Source: Peptococcaceae bacterium BICA1-7
GTDB lineage: Bacteria; Bacillota; Desulfotomaculia; Desulfotomaculales; Desulfocucumaceae
Direction of reading: 5' to 3'
DNA length: 64,000 nucleotides
NCBI GenBank assembly: GCA_000802095.1
Contig: JUEB01000029.1
Span: 186,001-250,000 of the forward strand
In this document: positions 8,652-15,330 of the stretch, in pieces
How the letters are laid out: each line of letters begins with the position of its first letter
Numbering within the stretch: position 1 is the stretch's first letter
Made by a program: the position numbers and the translations under genes
The notes under the pieces: generated by a model
Database searches by the model: none
Seen by the model: the letters and a program-made list of their open reading frames with translations, nothing else
What the model was told of the DNA's origin: nothing

Positions 8652-9225
8652 CGTTATCACCTCCAGTCAGGCAGTTTTTTAACATCTTTTTTGCCCTGTA
8701 CAGGCGCGTGGCCACAGTTTTTTCGGGTATGGCCATTGCTGTTGCTATCTCCTGGTAGCTTAAACCCTGGTAGTGGAGCATCACCAGGGGAAGCCGGTAT
8801 AAATCGGGCAGGCGCTCCAGGGCTTTTTTTACCGCTTCCCTGCTTTCCCTCTTTAAAACGCTTTCCTCCGGGCCCGGACCACCGGCAGGAACAAGTTCCA
8901 GTGGGTCTAGCGTTTCTTCAGGGGGCCTTTCTATCCTCCTGGCGCTGTCTCTGTTTCGCCGACGCATATAATCCAGGCAGGAGTTTGACGCAATGCGGTA
9001 AAGCCAGGTCTTGAAGCTTGCCTCAAACCTGAAGGCCGGCAGCGAGTTAAAGGCCTTTATAAAGGTCTCCTGGGTTATGTCCCGGGCGTCTTCCCGGTGG
9101 CCGGACATCCTCAGGGCCAGGTTATAGATCTGGTGCTGGTAACGCTCAACCAGACGACCGAAAGAACCTGTGTCGCCCTGTATTATTTTGTGTATGATAA
9201 GCTCGTCGGTTTCCGGCACCTTCAT
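8587..9225 (-). CDS. RNA polymerase ECF-type sigma factor
   Basis: The 212-residue protein has region 2 (FGRLVERYQHQIYNLALRM, then DARDITQETFIKAF and FKTWLYRIASNSCLDYMRR) and region 4 (LERLPDLYRLPLVMLHYQG, SYQEIATAMAIPEKTVATRL). This is the SigW/RpoE-like ECF class. A linker of about 45 residues rich in Pro/Glu joins the two. It is the first gene of a minus-strand operon sigma, anti-sigma, B-box protein, DUF4097 protein, which fits an autoregulated envelope-response unit. Its C-terminal codons run about 65 nt into the anti-sigma gene. A promoter was not clear upstream. Confidence 0.9.
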   Translation of the reverse strand: MKVPETDELIIHKIIQGDTGSFGRLVERYQHQIYNLALRMSGHREDARDITQETFIKAFNSLPAFRFEASFKTWLYRIASNSCLDYMRRRNRDSARRIERPPEETLDPLELVPAGGPGPEESVLKRESREAVKKALERLPDLYRLPLVMLHYQGLSYQEIATAMAIPEKTVATRLYRAKKMLKNCLTGGDNGEMFAGDKKTGQTSGWRMHAL

Positions 9226-9439
9226 CCCTCACTTCAGGCCGCTTGATTATACTGACGTCAGGAAGGTCAACAATACTTCAATATAATTTAGATTTTTTGT
9301 ATTAAAATCATTTATTAATATTAAAAAACTAAAGGAAGAAATGGAAAAATATTTGTTGTATTGTTCTGTATCAGCCTTTTTTCATTTGTAAATAATAAAT
9401 CCACAGCAAGCTTCTAGCATGACGAAAGAGGTGAATTAA

Positions 9440-9700
9440 ATGGTGCGGACCCTTTATGTGGGAAATCTGCCCTGGTCAACAAAGGCTGAGGATCTACAGG
9501 AAGTTTTTTCTCAGTATGGAGAGGTGATAAGCTCCCGGGTGATCACCGACCGCGAGACGGGGCGGTCCCGAGGGTTTGGTTTTGTAGAGGTGGCGGACCA
9601 GGATGCCGAACAGATCATTGCCGCCTTAAACGGCACTGAGATGGGCGGGCGGGTACTAACTGTTAACGAGGCCAAGGCCAGAGAAGATAGGCCCAGCTGA
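9440..9700 (+). CDS. Small RRM-type RNA-binding protein
   Basis: This 86-residue protein is a single RNA recognition motif. RNP2 is LYVGNL at residues 5-10 and RNP1 is RGFGFVEV at about residues 44-51, with the usual aromatic residues for stacking on RNA. It resembles the stand-alone cold-inducible RRM proteins of cyanobacteria and some Clostridia, thought to act as RNA chaperones. GAAAGAGGTG precedes the ATG. A terminator follows at once, so it is monocistronic. The preceding intergenic stretch (9226-9439) is AT-rich and may hold divergent promoters, but none is clear. Confidence 0.9.
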   Translation: MVRTLYVGNLPWSTKAEDLQEVFSQYGEVISSRVITDRETGRSRGFGFVEVADQDAEQIIAALNGTEMGGRVLTVNEAKAREDRPS

Positions 9701-9704
9701 CCCC

Positions 9705-9737
9705 GTAAAAGAACCTCCAAATGGAGGTTTTCTTTTT
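9705..9737 (+). terminator. Terminator after the RRM gene
   Basis: AACCTCCA pairs with TGGAGGTT with a two-base loop, followed by TTCTTTTTG. Confidence 0.85.
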
Positions 9738-9749
9738 GTCAGATGAATG

Positions 9750-9898
9750 GGGACACACCGAACAAGGAATGGGGACACACCTGCTGAAGCTTAAGTAGTT
9801 CTTTGGGGACAGGAATGTCCCCGATCGGGATGGCTTTTGCTCTCTCTCAATTCCTAATTCCCAATTCCGGAATTTAGGGTCGGAGGAATGTCCCGGTT
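9750..9898 (+). repeat. GGGGACA-type dispersed repeat, copy 2
   Basis: It contains GAATGGGGACACACC twice (9753, 9769), then GGAATGTCCCCGATCGGGAT, GGCTTTTGCTCT, CAATTCCTAATTCCCAATTC and GGTCGGAGGAATGTCCC. The same blocks occur in the same order at 10889-11036 and on the other strand at 4064-4189. No ORF is visible. It fills much of the 428-bp gap before rsfS. Confidence 0.8.
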
Positions 9899-9912
9899 GG
9901 AGTAGTCCTCAA

Positions 9913-10065
9913 GGGGCGCAGCCCCAATCGTATAGAAAATTACGCATTGTTCGCAGGGGGTTAAGAAGGGGGACTTCCCCCTTTATTGCGGGGTGAGGGA
10001 CGCTATAGTCCCGAGGGGCGGCAGCCCCTTTTCAGATAAAGATGCCCCCGGGCCACCCGGGGGCA
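9913..10065 (+). repeat. Cluster of five GC-rich hairpins upstream of rsfS
   Basis: Five hairpins follow each other within 153 nt: GGGGC/GCCCC at 9913-9925, AAGGGGG/CCCCCTT at 9966-9983, GGGAC/GTCCC at 9997-10012, GGGGC/GCCCC at 10015-10028 (followed by TTTTC) and TGCCCCCGGG/CCCGGGGGCA at 10043-10065. Only the fourth has a T-tract. They could be a palindromic repeat cluster or a structured leader; no known riboswitch class is recognised. Confidence 0.55.
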
Positions 10066-10128
10066 GGAAACTGGGCGGGCAGGTCGAATATAATAGTTAT
10101 TACCAGATAAATTAAGGAGGAATAATGA

Positions 10129-10485
10129 TTGGCAGTTGATCCTCGGGTGCTGGCCGACCTGGCCATAAAGGTTGCTGAAGACAAAAAGGCCTATGATATC
10201 AAGATTTTAGACATCCGGAAGATTTCGGTAATAGCAGACTTTTTTATAATCTGCACCGGCCGTTCATCAACAAATGTCCAGGCAATTGCCGGGGAAATAG
10301 TGGATAAGGTTAAGGAAAAGTACAACTTGAGCCCCCGCAAGGAGGGGATCCGGGAGGGACGCTGGATATTGCTTGACTACGGGGACGTGGTGATACATGT
10401 TTTTGTAGAGGAGGAGCGCCAGTTTTACAATCTGGAGCGGCTGTGGGGAGATGCTGATGAGGTGGGCATGTTTGCCAACCTGTAG
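10129..10485 (+). CDS. rsfS: Ribosomal silencing factor RsfS
   Basis: RsfS binds ribosomal protein L14 and blocks joining of the subunits when nutrients are short. The 118-residue protein has the family core: KKAYDIKILDI, ADFFIICTGRSSTNVQAIA, EGIREGRWILLDYGDVVIHV and FYNLERLWGDA. The start is TTG: AAGGAGG is 8 nt upstream, and the nearby ATG at 10125 is out of frame and meets a stop after four codons. A TATAAT at 10089-10094 could be a promoter -10 but has no good -35. The gene is followed by the leuS T-box leader, the usual rsfS-leuS order. Confidence 0.93.
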   Translation: MAVDPRVLADLAIKVAEDKKAYDIKILDIRKISVIADFFIICTGRSSTNVQAIAGEIVDKVKEKYNLSPRKEGIREGRWILLDYGDVVIHVFVEEERQFYNLERLWGDADEVGMFANL

Positions 10486-10518
10486 TATAATTACCACTCA
10501 ACAATGATATATTTTAAG

Positions 10519-10547
10519 TTGACACCTTTACGGCAATATCTTATAAT
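10519..10547 (+). promoter_or_regulatory. Sigma-A promoter of the leuS leader
   Basis: TTGACA at 10519-10524 and TATAAT at 10542-10547 are separated by exactly 17 bp, both perfect consensus boxes. Transcription would start near 10554, just before the first T-box helix. Confidence 0.88.
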
Positions 10548-10552
10548 AATCT

Positions 10553-10882
10553 ACGTCAGTCTTATAGAGTAACGACTTTGAAGGGGAGCAGTAAGCGGCC
10601 CGGGCTTTTTAAGAGAGCCGCCGGTGGGTGTAAGGCGGTAGGCGAAAGCTGCAGAAACTCGCCCCGGAGTTTACCGGGCGAAGGTCAAGTAACCCGGTAC
10701 GGTTAGCGCCGTTATACGTTTTAAGAGGGTAAGGCACATGGGGCTGTGGCGCAGAGGGAGCGCGCTTCCTTGGCATGGAAGAGGCCGCGGGTTCGATTCC
10801 CGCCAGCTCCACCAATTTTCCTTTACCAATCAGGGTGGTATCGCGGGCAGTAACCCGTCCCTTCAGGGGACGGGTTTTTTCG
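10553..10882 (+). promoter_or_regulatory. T-box leader (tRNA-Leu sensing) of leuS, interrupted by a tRNA gene
   Basis: T-box leaders bind uncharged tRNA and then favour an antiterminator. Visible parts are stem I with the lower helix GGGG/CCCC, the specifier loop (AGTAA on the 5' side, AGAAACTCG on the 3' side), the AGAGA and GGTG elements at about 10610-10630, a stem II/pseudoknot-like region (GGTTAGCGCCGTTA) at about 10700, a stem III base GGTAAGG/CCTTTACC, the T-box AGGGTGGTATCGCGG at 10832-10846, and the terminator AACCCGTCCC/GGGACGGGTT with TTTTTT ending at 10880. CTC at 10658-10660, followed by a purine, is the likely specifier and fits leucine and the downstream leuS. A tRNA-Ala gene occupies the loop of stem III. 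Confidence 0.87.
10740..10814 (+). tRNA. tRNA-Ala (anticodon GGC) with encoded CCA, inside the leuS T-box leader
   Basis: A full cloverleaf is present. The acceptor stem is GGGGCTG (10740-10746) with CAGCTCC (10804-10810). The D stem is GCGC/GCGC with a short 7-nt loop, the anticodon stem CTTCC/GGAAG with loop TTGGCAT (GGC at 10772-10774), and the T stem GCGGG/CCCGC with loop TTCGATT. Discriminator A is at 10811 and CCA at 10812-10814. The G3:U70 pair, the main alanine identity element, is present. The gene has no promoter of its own that I can see; it would be made as part of the leuS leader from the promoter at 10519 and cut out by RNase P and 3' processing. Confidence 0.93.
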
Positions 10883-10888
10883 TATATA

Positions 10889-11036
10889 AGGAATGGGGAC
10901 ACACCGAAAGCGGAAAGGGGACACACCTGCTGAATGGCTTTGGGGGTCGGAGGAATGTCCCCGATCGGGGTGGCTTTTGTCCTCCCCCCAATCCCTAATC
11001 CCTAATCCCCAATCCCCAATCCCCAATTCCCAATTT
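10889..11036 (+). repeat. GGGGACA-type dispersed repeat, copy 3, between the T-box terminator and leuS
   Basis: It has the same block order as 9750-9898: GGAATGGGGACACACC, GGGGACACACC, GGTCGGAGGAATGTCCCC, GATCGGGGTGGCTTTTGTCC, then a run of CAATCCC/CTAATCC words. It separates the T-box terminator from the leuS ribosome-binding site by about 150 bp and would be part of the leuS mRNA 5' end. Confidence 0.8.
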
Positions 11037-11054
11037 AGGAGGAAATAGCTGGCC

Positions 11055-13538
11055 ATGAAAGAGCGTTACGAGTTTGCGGAAATTGAGGAGAAATGGCAGA
11101 AGAAGTGGGCCGCGGAGGATATATACCGTGTTCCTGACAGCGGTGGCCGCCCCAAATATTACTGCCTGGAGATGTTTCCCTATCCTTCGGGCAAGCTGCA
11201 CATGGGACATGTGCGAAACTACTCCATTGGTGACGTGCTGGCCCGCTTCCTGACCATGCGAGGGTACAGCGTGCTTCATCCCATGGGCTGGGATGCCTTC
11301 GGGCTGCCGGCTGAAAACGCGGCCATCAAGCACGGCAACATACATCCAGCGGTGTGGACCTATGAAAACATAAGCGCCATGAGAGCCCAGCTGAAGCAAC
11401 TGGGCCTGAGCTATGACTGGAACAGGGAGATAGCCACCTGCCACCCGGGCTATTACCGCTGGACCCAGTGGCTTTTCCTACAGCTGTATAAACACGGCCT
11501 GGCCTACAAAAAGGAGGCGGCGGTGAACTGGTGTCCTTCCTGCGCCACAGTTTTGGCCAACGAGCAGGTCAAGGAGGGGTCCTGTGAGCGCTGCAGCGCC
11601 ACCGTGGAGAAAAGAGAGCTGAACCAGTGGTTTTTTAAGATCACCAAGTACGCCGACAGGCTTTTAGATGACCTAAAGCTGCTGGAGGGCTGGCCGGAAA
11701 AGGTCAGGATAATGCAGGAAAACTGGATAGGCCGCAGTGAGGGAGCCGAAATTAACTTTCCGGTGGATGGCTCGGATGATGTAATGACTGTTTTTACCAC
11801 CAGGCCGGATACTATTTTCGGGGTCACCTACATGATCCTGGCCCCCGAGCACCCTCTGGTGGAAAAGCTCATCCAGGGAAGGCCCGAGGCTCCAGAAATA
11901 AGGGATTTTGTGAATAAGGTCAGAAGCTTAAGCGAGCTGGACAGGACCTCCACCGAGAGCGAAAAAATAGGTCTTTTTACCGGGGCGCACTGTGTAAACC
12001 CATTAAACGGCGAGAGGGTGCCCATACTGGTGGCCAACTATGTGCTGCTGGAGTACGGCACCGGCTGTGTTATGGGGGTCCCCGCCCATGACCAGAGGGA
12101 CTTTGAATTTGCGCGGAAATACAATCTGCCCATAAAGATTGTCATACAGCCCGAAGGGGAGGCACTGGACCCGGATACTATGAAAGAGGCCTATTCCGGA
12201 GAGGGCCTGATGGTCAATTCCGGTAAGTTTAACGGGCTGGCCAAAAAAGAGGGTATCAGGTCGGTAATAGAATACTGCGAGGAAAAGGGAATAGGCAAGG
12301 GTGTAATCAATTTCAGGCTCAGGGACTGGCTCATATCCCGCCAGCGCTACTGGGGCGCCCCCATTCCCATGATATACTGCGATAAGTGCGGCATTGTCCC
12401 GGTGCCGGAGTCCCAGCTGCCGGTGGAGCTGCCCATGGATGTAGAGTTCAAGAATACCGGCCGCAACCCGCTGGCCGACCATCCGTCCTTTGTCAGCGCC
12501 ACCTGCCCGCAGTGTGGCGGCCCCGGGCGCAGGGAGACCGACACCATGGACACCTTTATGTGCTCCTCCTTCTATTATTACAGATATACAAGCCCCCGGG
12601 ACGGGGATCATGTCTGGGATGATGAAAAGGTCAGGCACTGGCTTCCGGTGGACCAGTACATCGGCGGGGTTGAGCACGCCATACTGCACCTTTTATATTC
12701 AAGATTCTTTACCAAATTTCTTAATGATATAGGGCTGGTTCCCAACGTAGAGCCCTTTACCAGGCTTTTGACCCAGGGCATGGTCTTAAAGGACGGTTCC
12801 AAAATGTCCAAATCAAAGGGCAATGTGGTCAGCCCCGAAGATATAGTGGCCACCTACGGAGCCGACACGGCCAGGATGTTCATACTGTTTGCCGCACCCC
12901 CGGAGAGAGACCTGGAGTGGAGCGACCAGGGTGTGGAGGGCTGCTCCCGGTTCCTCAACAGGGTGTGGAGGCTGGTGGCCCCGCTGGCGGGCATACTGGA
13001 GTCCGGCAGCTCCCCGGATACCGGCAAGCTGGTGGGAGTGGACAGGGAAATGCACCGCCTTACCCACGGCGCCATAAAAAAGGTAACCGAGGATATTGGA
13101 GGCAGGTTCAACTTTAACACCGCCGTCAGCGCCATAATGGAGATGGTCAACGGTCTCTACCAGTACCGGGAGGTGCCTGAGACCGACCGGGACCCGGCTG
13201 TTCTCAGTGAGGCGGTGGAAGCGCTGCTGATTCTTTTAGCTCCCTTCGCGCCGCATGTCACCGAGGAGCTGTGGCAGGGAATGGGCAGGAGCGGCAGTGT
13301 GCACCTTCAGCCCTGGCCTGAATACAGCCAGGAGGCAGTCTCTGAGGAAGAGGTCACCATAGTGGTCCAGCTAAACGGCAAGATCAAGGAAAGGATGCTG
13401 GTACCCGCCGATATAACCCCGGAGGGGATGAAAGAGCTGGTGCTCTCCCGGCCAAGTGTGCGGGAGATGCTGGAGGGTAAAAATGTGGTCAAGGTCATCC
13501 CGGTGCCGGGCAAGCTGGTGAATATAGTGGTAAAATAA
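11055..13538 (+). CDS. leuS: Leucyl-tRNA synthetase
   Basis: LeuS charges tRNA-Leu. The 827-residue protein is full length for bacterial LeuRS. The class I HIGH motif is in [16 protein letters not shown] near residue 45. The CP1 editing domain begins near [13 protein letters not shown] with the second editing block [21 protein letters not shown] zinc-binding-type insertion shows [13 protein letters not shown] and CERC, and the KMSKS loop is [10 protein letters not shown] near residue 582. AGGAGG at 11037-11042 sits 12 nt before the ATG. Expression should be controlled by the upstream T-box responding to uncharged tRNA-Leu. A strong terminator follows. Confidence 0.97.
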   Translation: MKERYEFAEIEEKWQKKWAAEDIYRVPDSGGRPKYYCLEMFPYPSGKLHMGHVRNYSIGDVLARFLTMRGYSVLHPMGWDAFGLPAENAAIKHGNIHPAVWTYENISAMRAQLKQLGLSYDWNREIATCHPGYYRWTQWLFLQLYKHGLAYKKEAAVNWCPSCATVLANEQVKEGSCERCSATVEKRELNQWFFKITKYADRLLDDLKLLEGWPEKVRIMQENWIGRSEGAEINFPVDGSDDVMTVFTTRPDTIFGVTYMILAPEHPLVEKLIQGRPEAPEIRDFVNKVRSLSELDRTSTESEKIGLFTGAHCVNPLNGERVPILVANYVLLEYGTGCVMGVPAHDQRDFEFARKYNLPIKIVIQPEGEALDPDTMKEAYSGEGLMVNSGKFNGLAKKEGIRSVIEYCEEKGIGKGVINFRLRDWLISRQRYWGAPIPMIYCDKCGIVPVPESQLPVELPMDVEFKNTGRNPLADHPSFVSATCPQCGGPGRRETDTMDTFMCSSFYYYRYTSPRDGDHVWDDEKVRHWLPVDQYIGGVEHAILHLLYSRFFTKFLNDIGLVPNVEPFTRLLTQGMVLKDGSKMSKSKGNVVSPEDIVATYGADTARMFILFAAPPERDLEWSDQGVEGCSRFLNRVWRLVAPLAGILESGSSPDTGKLVGVDREMHRLTHGAIKKVTEDIGGRFNFNTAVSAIMEMVNGLYQYREVPETDRDPAVLSEAVEALLILLAPFAPHVTEELWQGMGRSGSVHLQPWPEYSQEAVSEEEVTIVVQLNGKIKERMLVPADITPEGMKELVLSRPSVREMLEGKNVVKVIPVPGKLVNIVVK

Positions 13539-13561
13539 CCCCCCGTCGGGGGTTTATTTTT
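13537..13561 (+). terminator. Terminator after leuS
   Basis: ACCCCC pairs with GGGGGT over a short loop directly at the stop codon, followed by TTATTTTTG. Confidence 0.8.
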
Positions 13562-13708
13562 GCTTATACTGCATTACTCTTCGGTCGGAATACAGGAGTC
13601 AGAATTCAGAATTCAGAAGATCAAAACCTTTAAAAAAAGGAATGCCTGGAATTCTGGCTTCTGGATTCTGTATTCTGAATTCCGACCGTAAAGAATTTCA
13701 GGATAAGG
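13562..13708. repeat. Dispersed inverted-arm repeat (GAATTCAGA type)
   Basis: The left end is GCTTATACTGCATTACTC, then CGGTCGGAATACAGGAGTC and GAATTCAGAATTCAGAAG. The core holds AAGGAATGCC. The right arm is CTTCTGGATTCTGTATTC and GAATTCCGACCG, and the end is TTTCAGGATAAGG. The ends mirror each other imperfectly. No ORF is present. Confidence 0.7.
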
Positions 13709-13718
13709 TATTATCAGT

Positions 13719-14402
13719 ATGAAATATGTCTTAAAAAAGTATGGCGACATTCCGGTGGTGCTGTCGGTTCCCCACGGGGGCATGGAGGAGCCGGAAGGCT
13801 TTATGATACGGAGGTCAGGGAACAGGCGGGTGGACATGTTCACCCTGGACCTGGCCCTTGAGCTTGAGGTCTCGCTGAAGGCGGCCTGGGGCCGCCCTTA
13901 CCTGGCGGCAGGCCTTTTGCGCAGATGCATAATTGACTACAACCGGCCCCCTGAGGAGGCCTTTGAGGATCCGGCGGCGGATCGCCATTACCGGGATTTT
14001 CACCAGGGCCTGTGGGAGTGTATAGCTCACGCCCGGCAAAAGCACGGGGCCTGCCTTCTGCTGGATATACACGGCAGGGTGGGGAGGGGGCCGGGACAGC
14101 CCCCGGTGGTTTTGGGCACAGGTAATTTTGCCGGAATGGGGCCGGAAAAGACCCGGGATATCTGCGCCTTTATCCGTGATCAGGGGTGGGAGGCTCGGCA
14201 CGATACCACGGGGCCATACAGGGGAGGATATATTGTCAGGCGTTATGCCGACAGCAGAAGTGTATATGGCCTTCAGCTGGAAATAAACAGGGAAGTCAGG
14301 GAAAATGAGGATTTGCGAAGATCTTTCTCGTCATCACTGGCTGGTGCGCTGGCTGCCTTTGGGCATTTGCATTTTGGAGGGGGAAAGACCGGAGGCCCCT
14401 GA
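13719..14402 (+). CDS. N-formylglutamate amidohydrolase-family protein
   Basis: The 227-residue protein carries the family landmarks SVPHGG near the N-terminus, IIDYNRPPEEAF, LLLDIHGRVG and YGLQLEINREV. The His and Asp/Glu in these positions form the metal site in zinc amidohydrolases of this fold. Family members split N-formylglutamate in histidine breakdown, but many homologues outside hut operons have unknown substrates, and no hut gene is nearby. It sits alone between a dispersed repeat and a small ORF. Confidence 0.8.
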   Translation: MKYVLKKYGDIPVVLSVPHGGMEEPEGFMIRRSGNRRVDMFTLDLALELEVSLKAAWGRPYLAAGLLRRCIIDYNRPPEEAFEDPAADRHYRDFHQGLWECIAHARQKHGACLLLDIHGRVGRGPGQPPVVLGTGNFAGMGPEKTRDICAFIRDQGWEARHDTTGPYRGGYIVRRYADSRSVYGLQLEINREVRENEDLRRSFSSSLAGALAAFGHLHFGGGKTGGP

Positions 14403-14583
14403 TTGTGAAACCTTCGACTTGCCAGACGGCCCTCCTCCACCCATGTGAAAAAATCGACTCAGAAAAGGGCCGGATTATAACTGCAATAGGTAATTGGGGT
14501 GGAAATAGTTTATTTGCGCCACACCGGGCGGTATTATAGTAACATCAGCGGGTAAAGCTATAATAAGGCCGGGAGGTGAAACC

Positions 14584-14826
14584 ATGTACAGGGAAGCCCA
14601 ATTATTTGTTTTTTTTAAAGATAAGGCCGCCAAAAAGGATAATGATGGCTATATGGCCAGGTATGCCTCGCTATTAAGTAAAAATTATTCCACCTTCAGG
14701 GAGTGGACCGCCGGAGTTTTAGGCCCCCAGCCGGGCAAGACCCTGGCCGAACTGCTGATAGGTAATTATTCCACCATGAGGGAGTGGGGCGCGCTGACAA
14801 GACCCCGAACAGGGAGGGATGACTGA
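14584..14826 (+). CDS. Small hypothetical protein with duplicated NYST-REW motif (80 aa)
   Basis: I do not recognise this family. The ATG is preceded by GGGAGGTG at good spacing and a terminator follows the stop, so it is likely a real gene. The protein contains the same eight-residue element twice, NYSTFREW near residue 35 and NYSTMREW near residue 61, about 27 residues apart, suggesting an internal duplication. It has no signal peptide or membrane helix. The upstream 180 bp (14403-14583) shows no clear promoter. It precedes the ylxM-ffh promoter, so it is not part of that operon. Confidence 0.65.
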   Translation: MYREAQLFVFFKDKAAKKDNDGYMARYASLLSKNYSTFREWTAGVLGPQPGKTLAELLIGNYSTMREWGALTRPRTGRDD

Positions 14827-14843
14827 TTGCCTGTAGAAAAGCC

Positions 14844-14883
14844 ATAACCCCCGCCGCAAGCCGGTTGGGGGTTATTTATTTTG
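14844..14883 (+). terminator. Terminator after the 80-residue gene
   Basis: ATAACCCCC pairs with GGGGGTTAT around a 14-nt apical part, followed by TTATTTTG. Confidence 0.85.
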
Positions 14884-14903
14884 TATGTGTCAACGTAAAA
14901 CAC

Positions 14904-14932
14904 TTGACAGCCCCTGTCAAAATAATTAAAAT
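14904..14932 (+). promoter_or_regulatory. Sigma-A promoter of the ylxM-ffh-rpsP operon
   Basis: TTGACA at 14904-14909 and TAAAAT at 14927-14932 are spaced by 17 bp. Transcription would begin near 14939, 40 nt before the ylxM start. Confidence 0.82.
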
Positions 14933-14980
14933 CAGTGTGTCAAGTATTTTCACTTGGCACTAAGAAGGGGGTACCCTTCA

Positions 14981-15319
14981 ATGGATAAGCTCACCAGGAT
15001 TAATCTGCTCTATGACTTTTACGGGCAGATGCTTACCGACAGGCAGAAGAAATTTATAGAGCTGTACTACTGCCACGACCTTTCTCTTGGGGAAATTTCC
15101 GAGCAGCACGCTGTAAGCAGGCAGTCGGTGTACGATACACTGAAGCGCTCGGAGCAGGCTCTGATCAATTATGAAGAGAAACTGGGGCTGGTGGCCAAAT
15201 TCCTGGAGCAGAGGGAATGCCTGGACAGGGCCATCTCACTCCTGGAGGGCGAAAGCAGTACACAGGTGCAGGAGGCAAGGAAAATACTTTCCGATTTGAT
15301 TCTTAATGAAGAGAGCTAG
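14981..15319 (+). CDS. ylxM: YlxM-family SRP-associated DNA-binding-like protein
   Basis: The 112-residue helix-turn-helix protein has the family signature RINLLYDFYGQMLTDRQ, then the HTH core LSLGEISEQHAVSRQSVYDT. YlxM is encoded next to ffh in Firmicutes and modulates the signal recognition particle. The ORF opens at a TTG at 14954, but the ATG at 14981 gives the normal family length and has AAGGGGG upstream. It ends 11 bp before the ffh GTG. Confidence 0.92.
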   Translation: MDKLTRINLLYDFYGQMLTDRQKKFIELYYCHDLSLGEISEQHAVSRQSVYDTLKRSEQALINYEEKLGLVAKFLEQRECLDRAISLLEGESSTQVQEARKILSDLILNEES

Positions 15320-15330
15320 GAGGTGGCGCC

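Noticed and set aside
10043-10065. TGCCCCCGGG palindrome as an rsfS-region terminator
   Set aside because: No T-run follows on either strand; it is better seen as part of the hairpin cluster.
10740-10814. The tRNA-like fold being only part of the T-box structure
   Set aside because: It has all four stems, a TTCGATT loop, anticodon loop, discriminator base, G3:U70 and CCA. A T-box element would not need these.
13562-13708. The repeats as insertion-sequence ends with a hidden transposase
   Set aside because: The elements seen are about 100-210 bp and hold no coding frame, so at most they are non-autonomous.
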